The position numbers were made by a program, and so were the translations under genes. From an uncultured Porphyromonadaceae bacterium (GTDB lineage Bacteria > Bacteroidota > Bacteroidia > Bacteroidales > Muribaculaceae): DNA of 64,000 bases. Of the stretch, positions 9,021-16,389 are shown piece by piece (within the stretch, counting starts at the first letter, position 1; every line of letters starts with the position of its first letter). The stretch covers positions 1-64,000 of the forward strand of contig UQUV01000005.1 of NCBI GenBank assembly GCA_900544305.1, written 5' to 3'. The notes beneath the pieces were generated by a model. It did no database searches and was not told the DNA's origin. It worked only from the letters and a program-made list of their open reading frames with translations.

Positions 9021-10253
9021 CTATCCGAAGAAGAAGTAGGCAACTGCTATTCCGGTTATCGAACCCACCACATCAGCAAGGAGGGCAAACGGAACGGCAT
9101 AGCGCGTATTGCGCACGCCCACACTGCCGAAATAAACGGCAAGGATATAGAAAGTGGTATCGGTACTTCCCTGAATACATCCGGCCACACGCGCCACGAA
9201 CGAGTCGACCCCGTAAGTATTGATGACATCGACCATCATACCGCGGCTGCCCGTTCCGCTCAGCGGCTTCATCAAGGCCGTAGGCAACGCTTCCACCCAA
9301 TCGGCATTGAAACCGAGCCAGTGGACAAACGAAGTAACGGCACCCGTAATAACATCCATCGCCCCTGAAGCGCGGAACATGCCGATGGCAACCAAGATAG
9401 CCACCAGATAAGGAATAATCATCACAGCGGTCTTAAAACCGTCCTTTGCGCCCTCTATGAAGCTCTCGTAGAGGTTGATTTTCTTCCGGCAACCGGCAAA
9501 AATAAAGCCGATGATTACACCGAAAAGAATCAGGTTGGCGATAAAGGAACTTTGACGTTGCATTTCTTCGGCAGACAACGAGGAGAAATACCACACAATA
9601 CCCGCCACAAAAAGCGAGATGCCGCCCAGCCAGGCAAGAATCACCTTATCGAGCATATTGATGCGCTGCTTGATGCAAAGAGCGATGATGCCCACAAGCG
9701 TAGCGATAAACGTAGCAATCAGAATCGGAACAAAAACGTCGGTCGGATTGGCTGCCCCACAGCTGGCACGGTAGGTCATGATGCCGATAGGTATCAGCAC
9801 AAGCCCGGAAGCGTTCAGAATCAGGAACATGAGCATCGCATCGGTAGCGGTGTCCTTTTTCGGATTCAGTTCCTGCATGTGCTGCATCGCCTTCAATCCG
9901 AGAGGCGTAGCGGCATTGTCGAGGCCGAGCATATTGGCCGACACATTCATGAAGATAGCTCCCATCGCCGGATGGTTGCGCGGTATGCCCGGGAATAGCC
10001 GGGAAAACAACGGACTCACCAGACGACCGAAAAACGGAATCACTCCCCCATTCTCACCAATCTTCATTATTCCCATCCAAAGCGACAACACCCCGGTCAA
10101 GCCCAACGAAAGTTCGAAAGCCGTTTTGGCGGAATCGAACGAGGATGTCATTATTGTCGTCCAAATGTCGATGTTTCCGTTGAACACCGTTTCACCCACT
10201 GCAAAAACGAAAGCCAACAGAAAAAAAGCAATCCAAATATAATTTAATACCAT
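9021..10253 (-). CDS. SpmA-SpmB-like fused membrane protein (nucleoside recognition/Gate domains)
   Basis: 410 residues from the ATG at 10253; the upstream in-frame ATG at 10298 adds a non-hydrophobic tail and is less likely. A polytopic inner-membrane protein with two Gate-type halves: an SpmA-like half (residues about 1-200, with LDNAATPLGLKAM and IGENGGVIPFFGR) and an SpmB-like half (about 220-410, with GAKDGFKTAVMIIPYLVA and ALMKPLSGTGSRGM). Bacillus encodes these as two spore maturation proteins. Bacteroidota do not sporulate, and the fused form is common there with unknown substrate. Single-gene unit with its own terminator. Confidence 0.85.
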   Translation of the reverse strand: MVLNYIWIAFFLLAFVFAVGETVFNGNIDIWTTIMTSSFDSAKTAFELSLGLTGVLSLWMGIMKIGENGGVIPFFGRLVSPLFSRLFPGIPRNHPAMGAIFMNVSANMLGLDNAATPLGLKAMQHMQELNPKKDTATDAMLMFLILNASGLVLIPIGIMTYRASCGAANPTDVFVPILIATFIATLVGIIALCIKQRINMLDKVILAWLGGISLFVAGIVWYFSSLSAEEMQRQSSFIANLILFGVIIGFIFAGCRKKINLYESFIEGAKDGFKTAVMIIPYLVAILVAIGMFRASGAMDVITGAVTSFVHWLGFNADWVEALPTALMKPLSGTGSRGMMVDVINTYGVDSFVARVAGCIQGSTDTTFYILAVYFGSVGVRNTRYAVPFALLADVVGSITGIAVAYFFFG

Positions 10254-10595
10254 TCTTACGATTTTTATAAAAGGTGCACTGTTTTCCAAACAAAACACCG
10301 TTAAAAAACAATCAATGGCTACAAAATTAGAAAAAATCCGCCGTTAAGAGGTGACTTTTAAGCATTTATTACATTTCGAACTTTTCTGGATTTTTTGAAG
10401 AAACCGCAAAATCAACCATAAGCACAACAAAATCAACGAGTTAAACAATTTTCAACGCTTTGAGAATTAAAAATTTCAAATGAATCCGAAAAACTGTCGG
10501 GAATTTGCGAAAGAAAAAACAAAAAAAATTTTACCTTAGTGCAACTTTTTGTCAAACCATCACGTCTAATGCATAAAACTAAAAAACGCAAAACA
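10254..10595. other. Divergent intergenic region, 342 bases
   Basis: It lies between the divergent SpmAB and head-GIN lipoprotein genes and is AT-rich. It contains a minus-strand TAATTTTG (10322-10329) that could serve SpmAB, and a plus-strand TACCTTAG (10532-10539), one mismatch from TAnnTTTG, with TTTG at 10504-10507 that could serve the lipoprotein gene. The 24-base spacing is long. Nothing else is recognised. Confidence 0.4.
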
Positions 10596-11447
10596 ATGAA
10601 AACACTTTCCCTCCTTTCAGCTACAGCACTTACCCTGTGTTCCTGCTCATTCAATCCTGCGGCAACTATTTCCACAGGAAAAGACAGCAACGGTAACATC
10701 ACCACCGTTGAAGCGTCCAACGAGACTTCCGTAAGAAAAGAACAAACCGAAAAATTCAACAAGATAAAAATCGACGGGGTGTTCGATTGTGTCTACACCC
10801 AAAATTCCAACAACGAATACACCGTTACCATCAACGGCCCTAAAAACATTGTTGAACTTTATGAAGTAAAAGTCATCAACGGCCAGCTTCACATTGACCT
10901 GAAAAAAGGCTACCGCATTAAAAAGACGAAAACCGACGACATCCTTGTGGAAATCACGTCACCGGAACTGAACAAGCTCTCAAATGAAGGCGTTGGCAAA
11001 ATGACTGTCGAAAATCTGACAACAGGCGATTTCGAATTTGACTCAGACGGAGTCGGCTCAACCCACTTCACAAACATTACTGCCAAGAATATTGAAATGG
11101 ATGCAACCGGTGTCGGCTCGACAAACATTGCCAACCTCAAGGCTCAGACCGTAGACCTGACAAATTCCGGTGTCGGAAACGTGGACATCCATCTGGATGC
11201 CGACAACGTGGTGTTCGAAAACTCCGGTGTCGGAAAAATATCCGCTTCAGGTAAAGCAAAAACGGCCGATATGGAAAACAGCGGCGTTGGCAGCATCGAG
11301 GCCTCAGGACTTACCTGCGAAACAATAAAGGCAGAAAACGACGGCGTGGGAAGCATCAAAGCCTACGTTACCAAATATGCAGAATATAAGAATTCCGGCG
11401 TGGGCAACGTTGACATCAAAGGCAACGGACAAATTGTAAAAAAATAA
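10596..11447 (+). CDS. Head-GIN domain (DUF2807) lipoprotein
   Basis: 283 residues starting at ATG 10596, which begins a lipoprotein signal peptide (MKTLSLLSATALTLCSC, Cys 17 likely lipidated). The upstream in-frame starts only add a charged tail. The mature part first has a beta-rich segment (FNKIKIDGVFDCVYTQ), then a right-handed beta-helix of short repeats: SGVGNVDI, SGVGKISASG, SGVGSIEASG, DGVGSIKAYV, SGVGNVDIKG. This pattern is the putative auto-transporter adhesin head GIN domain widespread in Bacteroidota. It is probably at the cell surface or in the periplasm; the function is unknown. Confidence 0.85.
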   Translation: MKTLSLLSATALTLCSCSFNPAATISTGKDSNGNITTVEASNETSVRKEQTEKFNKIKIDGVFDCVYTQNSNNEYTVTINGPKNIVELYEVKVINGQLHIDLKKGYRIKKTKTDDILVEITSPELNKLSNEGVGKMTVENLTTGDFEFDSDGVGSTHFTNITAKNIEMDATGVGSTNIANLKAQTVDLTNSGVGNVDIHLDADNVVFENSGVGKISASGKAKTADMENSGVGSIEASGLTCETIKAENDGVGSIKAYVTKYAEYKNSGVGNVDIKGNGQIVKK

Positions 11448-11526
11448 TTCCGGCCAGCCGAACCAAAAAGGTGCAACAATTGTTTAATGAATAAAACGAA
11501 TAATAACACTTTAATTTCTAAATTAT

Positions 11527-11691
11527 ATGGACAAGTACATTTGCACCGTGTGTCAGTGGGTTTACGACCCCGAAGTAGGAGATCCTGAAGGCGGAATCGC
11601 TCCGGGAACAGCGTTTGAAGACATTCCAGACGACTGGGTATGCCCGTTGTGCGGTGTCGGCAAAGACGACTTCGAAAAAGTAGAAGACTAA
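11527..11691 (+). CDS. Rubredoxin
   Basis: 54 residues. A small iron-sulfur electron carrier with one Fe held by four cysteines. The two knuckles are visible as YICTVCQWVYDP (residues 4-15) and VCPLCGVGKDDF (about 38-49), with the conserved core PDDWVCP. Rubredoxins pass electrons to rubrerythrin or flavodiiron-type oxygen and peroxide reductases in anaerobes; no such partner lies nearby. A strong terminator follows at 11714-11763, so it is probably a single-gene transcript. Confidence 0.95.
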   Translation: MDKYICTVCQWVYDPEVGDPEGGIAPGTAFEDIPDDWVCPLCGVGKDDFEKVED

Positions 11692-11713
11692 TACAACAAC
11701 TTATTTACAGAGT

Positions 11714-11768
11714 AATCGATTGGAGGAATTGAAGCGATTGACGCCCTACTCCTCCAATCGATTTATTT
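11714..11768 (+). terminator. Rho-independent terminator of rubredoxin gene
   Basis: A perfect 14-base inverted repeat (AATCGATTGGAGGA and its complement) with a 22-base loop, followed by TATTTTTG. Confidence 0.85.
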
Positions 11769-11802
11769 TTGCCCGTCGGGCAACACGCAAACCTTGCATC
11801 CA

Positions 11803-12636
11803 ATGAAAACGACTCTTTTAATTTCCTTTTTGCTTGCGTTAAGCCTGCATACATACGGACAAAATGCAGCAACAGACTCCATGCCCCCGAAGAAATACGT
11901 TGAAATTTCGGCACGCAACATTTCTTTCGACGCCGTAGGAAGCTATCCGCAGGAACTGTTGAAAGTCATTTGCGACGAGGACACCATAAAGACAGTGCTT
12001 ATCAGTACGTTCAACGAATATGACGAACCCGACAGGGCGTCAAGAATGAAAACAGCGCCCTATGAGCCCGACCGCAAATACACGCCGGAAATCAATCGCT
12101 TCACCGAACCGACAGAGTACGTCAACAGTGAATCTGAAACAACCGCAGCCATCGCCGACACAATATTTGACGGCACAGAGCGCAGCTGTCTCGACGTTAT
12201 TAACAAGGCACTCGCATTTTCCCGCCGAGTCAAGTTCGACTCCCAACTTGCCGAACAGCTTGATGCCGGGAAGTCGCTGACCGTGCCCTCCGACACCGTG
12301 GTCAAAACCATGACAGGCACGTGTTCCGAAGCCACTAACGTGTTTCTGGCACTTGTACGCCACATGAACATCCCCGCAAGAATGGTTGTAGGCTTTTGGG
12401 CCATCCCCGACACAGAGAAATCCGGGTCGCACGCCTGGGCAGAATGCTACGTGGAAGGTGTCGGCTGGTGGGCAGTCGACCCACAAAACGGCTATCCGGC
12501 AATGCCTTTTTATGCCTACAAACTTTTCACAGGAGCTGACTTCAAGGACTGCCAAATCCACACACTGCCCGACATGTATTTGCGCGGCGACAAATCAGTT
12601 CTGATTACCGTCAAATCCGATATCAACAACGATTAG
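11803..12636 (+). CDS. Secreted transglutaminase-like protein
   Basis: 277 residues from ATG 11803, opening with a signal peptide (MKTTLLISFLLALSLHTYGQ). The C-terminal half is a transglutaminase-like (papain-fold) domain with an apparent Cys-His-Asp triad: Cys in GTCSEATNVFLAL (about residue 170), His in GSHAWAECY (about 208), Asp in WAVDPQNG (about 225). Proteins of this kind are exported peptidases or amidases of the bacterial envelope; the substrate is unknown. It is followed 18 bases later by the AlkD-like gene on the same strand. Confidence 0.8.
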   Translation: MKTTLLISFLLALSLHTYGQNAATDSMPPKKYVEISARNISFDAVGSYPQELLKVICDEDTIKTVLISTFNEYDEPDRASRMKTAPYEPDRKYTPEINRFTEPTEYVNSESETTAAIADTIFDGTERSCLDVINKALAFSRRVKFDSQLAEQLDAGKSLTVPSDTVVKTMTGTCSEATNVFLALVRHMNIPARMVVGFWAIPDTEKSGSHAWAECYVEGVGWWAVDPQNGYPAMPFYAYKLFTGADFKDCQIHTLPDMYLRGDKSVLITVKSDINND

Positions 12637-12654
12637 CGTTACATCTATTATTAT

Positions 12655-13365
12655 ATGAAAACCTCCCAAGAATGGATTGCGGCACTGAAGCCGTACGAAA
12701 ATGAAGAAAAGAAAAAGGTGCTTTCCCAATTTTTTAAAACGGGAAAAGGAGAATACGGCGAAGGCGACGTAATGGTCGGCATCAGCGTGCCCGACAACCG
12801 CCGTGTAGCCCGCACCGCTGCCCTGTCCGACCTTTCGGTCATCGAAGAAATGCTGTCGCATGAAGTCCACGAATACCGGCTGTCAGCACTGCTCGCGCTC
12901 GTGGAACGCTATAAAAAAGCCGCCACAGCCGACAAGGAGGAGATTGTCCGCTTCTATTTGAGCCACACGGCAAGCATCAACAACTGGGATTTGGTCGACT
13001 TGAGCGCGCCCTACATTCTTGGAGCGGAAATGCTGAGAACGTCCGACACGGCTCCTGCCCTCCGGCTTGCCGAAAGCACCGACATGTGGCAACAGCGCAT
13101 TGCCATCGTTTCGATGCTGACATTCATACGCGCCGGCCGCTTCGACACTCCACTACAGATTGTCACCCAACTGCTCGACACTCCCCACGACCTGCTCCGA
13201 AAAGCCAATGGCTGGGTGCTCCGCGAACTGGGGAAAAAGGACGAAGCACTGCTCTGCCGATTTCTTGAACAGCATGCCGCCACCATGCCGCGAACCACAC
13301 TCCGCTATGCTATCGAGCGCCTTGACACGGCAAGAAAAAGACATTACATGACACTCAAAAACTGA
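12655..13365 (+). CDS. DNA alkylation repair protein (AlkD-like HEAT repeat)
   Basis: 236 residues of tandem alpha-helical HEAT-like repeats, the AlkC/AlkD glycosylase fold. Typical stretches are GVSVPDNRR-like VGISVPDNRRVART (about residues 41-54), SHEVHEYRLSALLAL (64-78), INNWDLVDLSAPYIL (106-120) and WQQRIAIVSMLTFI (139-152). AlkD removes N3- and N7-alkylated bases from DNA. It is cytosolic and likely co-transcribed with the preceding transglutaminase-like gene. Confidence 0.9.
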   Translation: MKTSQEWIAALKPYENEEKKKVLSQFFKTGKGEYGEGDVMVGISVPDNRRVARTAALSDLSVIEEMLSHEVHEYRLSALLALVERYKKAATADKEEIVRFYLSHTASINNWDLVDLSAPYILGAEMLRTSDTAPALRLAESTDMWQQRIAIVSMLTFIRAGRFDTPLQIVTQLLDTPHDLLRKANGWVLRELGKKDEALLCRFLEQHAATMPRTTLRYAIERLDTARKRHYMTLKN

Positions 13366-13493
13366 CACCGTCGCGACAAACAAACGCCTTCAAAAAAATG
13401 ACAGAGCTATCTAATCTTTGTTAATCAACCTTTTATCACAATTAAATTTAAAGAAATTTTTCGGTTATCAGAACATAATTCAAAAAAAATATA

Positions 13494-13501
13494 TACATTT
13501 G
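13494..13501 (+). promoter_or_regulatory. Possible housekeeping -7 element upstream of gapA
   Basis: TACATTTG fits TAnnTTTG and lies about 130 bases before the gapA ATG. No clear -33 element is seen. Confidence 0.4.
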
Positions 13502-13540
13502 CAGAGCAAAAAGAGAGAGTCCCCTCCTACTGACAGGGAG

Positions 13541-13554
13541 TGACAAAAATGTCA
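13541..13554. promoter_or_regulatory. Inverted repeat TGACA-N4-TGTCA upstream of gapA
   Basis: Perfect inverted repeat TGACAAAAATGTCA, preceded by another direct TGACA at 13531-13535. It lies 11 bases before the sigma-54-like -24 element and could bind a regulator. Confidence 0.4.
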
Positions 13555-13565
13555 GACCGATAATT

Positions 13566-13581
13566 TGGCACTTTTTTTGCA
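13566..13581 (+). promoter_or_regulatory. Sigma-54-type (-24/-12) promoter of gapA
   Basis: TGGCAC, five bases, TTGCA: this keeps the invariant GG and GC with exactly 10 bases between them, as sigma-54 RNA polymerase requires. The predicted start point lies near 13592, about 40 bases before the gapA ATG. Confidence 0.6.
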
Positions 13582-13631
13582 CTGAAAAGGTAAAAGGATA
13601 TTTTTTAACAAACCCAATAATTTATACAGAA

Positions 13632-14642
13632 ATGATTAAAGTAGGTATTAATGGTTTTGGCCGTATCGGACGTTTCGTTTTCCGTGCTGCTCAAACAAGA
13701 AATGACATTCAAATTGTAGGTATCAATGACCTTTGCCCAGTTGACTATTTGGCATACATGCTGAAATATGATACAATGCACGGCAAATTCGAAGGTACTA
13801 TCGAAGCTGACGTTGAAAACAGCAAACTTATCGTTAACGGTAAAGAAATCCGCGTAACTGCAGAACGTAACCCAGCAGACTTGAAATGGAACGAAGTTGG
13901 TGCAGAATACGTTGTTGAATCAACTGGTCTTTTCTTGACAAAAGAAAAAGCTCAAGCTCACATCGAAGCTGGTGCTAAATATGTAGTTATGTCTGCTCCT
14001 TCTAAGGACGACACTCCTATGTTCGTTTGCGGTGTAAACGAAAACACTTATGTTAAGGGTACTCAATTCGTTTCTAACGCTTCTTGTACTACTAACTGCT
14101 TGGCTCCTATCGCTAAGGTTTTGAACGACAAATGGGGTATCACTGACGGTTTGATGACTACAGTTCACTCTACAACTGCTACTCAGAAAACAGTTGACGG
14201 TCCTTCTATGAAAGACTGGCGTGGTGGTCGTGCTGCTTCTGGCAACATTATCCCTTCTTCAACTGGTGCTGCTAAGGCTGTAGGTAAAGTTATTCCTGAA
14301 TTGAACGGCAAATTGACTGGTATGTCAATGCGTGTTCCGACTTTGGACGTTTCTGTAGTTGACTTGACAGTTAACTTGGCTAAACCGGCTACTTACGCTG
14401 AAATCTGCGCTGCTATGAAGGAAGCTTCTGAAGGCGAATTGAAGGGTGTTCTTGGTTACACTGAAGATGCAGTTGTTTCTTCTGACTTCTTGGGTGACAC
14501 TCACACTTCTATCTTCGATGCTAAGGCTGGTATCGCTTTGACTGATACTTTCGTTAAGGTTGTATCTTGGTACGACAACGAAATCGGTTACTCTAACAAG
14601 GTTCTTGACCTTATCGCTCACATGGCTAAAGTTAACGGCTAA
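13632..14642 (+). CDS. gapA: Type I glyceraldehyde-3-phosphate dehydrogenase
   Basis: 336 residues, full length. A glycolytic NAD-dependent oxidoreductase. N-terminal Rossmann motif INGFGRIGRFVFRA (residues 5-18), catalytic cysteine in SNASCTTNCLAP (about 146-157), and substrate-binding block HSTTATQKTVDGPS (about 177-190). Codon use is strikingly different from its neighbours, rich in GCT, GGT, TCT, AAC and TTG, as expected of a very highly expressed gene. It is a single-gene unit with a sigma-54-like promoter upstream and a strong terminator downstream. Confidence 0.98.
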   Translation: MIKVGINGFGRIGRFVFRAAQTRNDIQIVGINDLCPVDYLAYMLKYDTMHGKFEGTIEADVENSKLIVNGKEIRVTAERNPADLKWNEVGAEYVVESTGLFLTKEKAQAHIEAGAKYVVMSAPSKDDTPMFVCGVNENTYVKGTQFVSNASCTTNCLAPIAKVLNDKWGITDGLMTTVHSTTATQKTVDGPSMKDWRGGRAASGNIIPSSTGAAKAVGKVIPELNGKLTGMSMRVPTLDVSVVDLTVNLAKPATYAEICAAMKEASEGELKGVLGYTEDAVVSSDFLGDTHTSIFDAKAGIALTDTFVKVVSWYDNEIGYSNKVLDLIAHMAKVNG

Positions 14643-14672
14643 TCGATTGATAAAATCAAAACCAAAATATGA

Positions 14673-14701
14673 GCGGGACGCTTCGGCGTTCCGCTTTTTT
14701 A
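14673..14701 (+). terminator. Rho-independent terminator of gapA
   Basis: Stem GCGGGACGC / GCGTTCCGC with a TTCG tetraloop (one G-T pair) followed by six T, 30 bases past the stop. Confidence 0.93.
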
Positions 14702-14836
14702 TTGCCTCTACCCTTCCATTTGGTGACACAGAAATAGCAAATTATCACTAAATAGGATAAAATCATTTCAGTAAGAAATAATTAATCCGTATATTTGTAG
14801 AATATAGGAAGCGTCTTAGCATAAAACCCGAACAAG

Positions 14837-14870
14837 TTTGGTTTTCTGCTTTCGACTTTCACTATATTTG
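14837..14870 (+). promoter_or_regulatory. Promoter of the metF-metH unit
   Basis: TTTG, 22 bases, TATATTTG, close to the Bacteroidota consensus. It ends 51 bases before the metF ATG. A second TATATTTG lies further upstream at 14790-14797 without a clear -33 element. I could not recognise a SAM or cobalamin riboswitch in the leader. Confidence 0.6.
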
Positions 14871-14921
14871 CAAAAAAGATAACTAAAGGACAAAAGATTG
14901 TTTCAATTCTATTGACAAAAG

Positions 14922-15812
14922 ATGAAGATTTCTGACATACTGAAACGCAAAAAGACGCTGTCTTTCGAAATCTTCCCGCCAAAACGCGAGGAAGAAAAAT
15001 TCACGCTGATTGAAAAGACAATTTACGAGCTGGACGAATTCAAGCCCGACTTTATCAGCGTTACCTATGGTGCATTGGGCAACACGCTGAGTAATACTGT
15101 TGCTGTGGCAAAGCATATAAAGGAGCATACCTACTCCGAACCACTCGCCCACCTTACCTGCGTTTCATCGAACGAGGAAAGAATCGAAGCAATCTGCAAC
15201 GAGCTGAAAGATGCAGGAATAGAAAATATTCTTACCCTGCGCGGTGACATCCCCAAAGATGCCAACGCACCGGTTTTCAGCGACTTTTCGCATGCATCCG
15301 ACCTCTCGCGGTTCATCCACCGCAAATTTGGCAACGACTTCTCTTTTGCCGGAGCATGCTATCCGGAAAAGCATCCGGAAGCGATTTCGATGAAGGAAGA
15401 TATCCTGAACCTGCGCAAAAAACAGGATGCAGGCATGTCGTTCTTCACCACACAATTGTTTTTTGACAACAACGCTTTCTATCACTTCTTGCTGACAGCA
15501 CGTCAGGCAGGCATCACCGTACCGATTATTCCGGGCATCATGCCGGTGTCGAACTACAACCAGCTCGACCGTATGATTCAGATGACGGGCTGCCGCATTC
15601 CGTTGGAACTCCGCAACTATTTCGACCGCTACCGCCACGACAAGGACGCTCTGGAGGAAATAGGCATCATCTATACAAGCTATCAGATTCTCGACCTGAT
15701 TTCGCACGATGTGGACGGCATCCACATCTACTCGATGAACAAAAGCGGATTTATCAAGAAACTGATGGCGAACATTGAATACGTTGCAAATGACTACTTC
15801 GCTGCAAAATAG
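14922..15812 (+). CDS. metF: 5,10-methylenetetrahydrofolate reductase
   Basis: 296 residues, a flavin-dependent TIM-barrel enzyme that makes 5-methyl-THF, the methyl donor for methionine synthase. Visible family blocks are TLSFEIFPPKREEE (about residues 13-26), SVTYGALG (46-53), HLTCVSSN (76-83), LTLRGDIP (102-109) and TQLFFDNNAFYHF (about 177-189). First gene of a methionine unit: the MetH activation-domain gene overlaps its 3' end and metH overlaps that gene in turn, so the three products are made together. Confidence 0.96.
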   Translation: MKISDILKRKKTLSFEIFPPKREEEKFTLIEKTIYELDEFKPDFISVTYGALGNTLSNTVAVAKHIKEHTYSEPLAHLTCVSSNEERIEAICNELKDAGIENILTLRGDIPKDANAPVFSDFSHASDLSRFIHRKFGNDFSFAGACYPEKHPEAISMKEDILNLRKKQDAGMSFFTTQLFFDNNAFYHFLLTARQAGITVPIIPGIMPVSNYNQLDRMIQMTGCRIPLELRNYFDRYRHDKDALEEIGIIYTSYQILDLISHDVDGIHIYSMNKSGFIKKLMANIEYVANDYFAAK

Positions 15813-16389
15813 CGCGTTAGCCTATCTGGGCTGCTCGGGAGAACCGGATGCCTCTACCCTTTCCCTGCTTGAAAAGGCAGAACGGGAATTGGCTGCGGCT
15901 GCCAGCTTCCGCCATTTACGCTGCCGGCTGACCGACTTGCCCGCCCTGCCCGATTTTTTAGCCAAGGAATGCTACGGCCAACTCCGCACCTATCTGCCGG
16001 AAGCCTCACTCTACGTGGCGACACTCGGACTGGAAACCGACCGCCTGATACGCCGAAAATCGGCCAACCGTCTGGCAGAAGCCGTCACGCTCAATGCGCT
16101 TGCCAACGCCTGGCTCGACATGGAGGTGGAACGCACGGCTGAAAACGGCGAAGTGCTGTTCTGTCCGGGATATTCGGGAACGGATTTCAGCGACAATATA
16201 GAAATACTTAATGCACTGAATGCCACCAAGCTGCTGGGCATACACACTGCCCCTTCGGGAATTATGATACCGGAAAAGTCAGTTGCCGGCATCATGGTAC
16301 GCGGTTTCCGCTTCACCTGCAAGGGCTGCCTCATTCAGAGCAAATGCGAATACTTAAAACAAAAGAAAACATGCTACACGAACCGATAA
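15790..16389 (+). CDS. Stand-alone methionine synthase activation domain protein
   Basis: 199 residues from the ATG at 15790; a TTG start at 15775 is possible. It resembles the C-terminal AdoMet-binding reactivation domain of cobalamin-dependent MetH: the AdoMet-binding family block appears as CPGYSGTDFSDN (about residues 126-137), followed by a cysteine-rich end FTCKGCLIQSKCEYL. In MetH this domain uses SAM and an electron donor to rescue oxidised cob(II)alamin. Here it is a separate protein, lying between metF and a metH that lacks this domain. The C-terminal CxxC-type cysteines could bind a metal or cluster; this is inference. Confidence 0.85.
   Translation: MTTSLQNSALAYLGCSGEPDASTLSLLEKAERELAAAASFRHLRCRLTDLPALPDFLAKECYGQLRTYLPEASLYVATLGLETDRLIRRKSANRLAEAVTLNALANAWLDMEVERTAENGEVLFCPGYSGTDFSDNIEILNALNATKLLGIHTAPSGIMIPEKSVAGIMVRGFRFTCKGCLIQSKCEYLKQKKTCYTNR

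Noticed and set aside
10433..10762. Minus-strand ORF over the start of the head-GIN lipoprotein gene
   Set aside because: It is antisense to a gene with a clear lipoprotein signal and repeats, and shows no family features.
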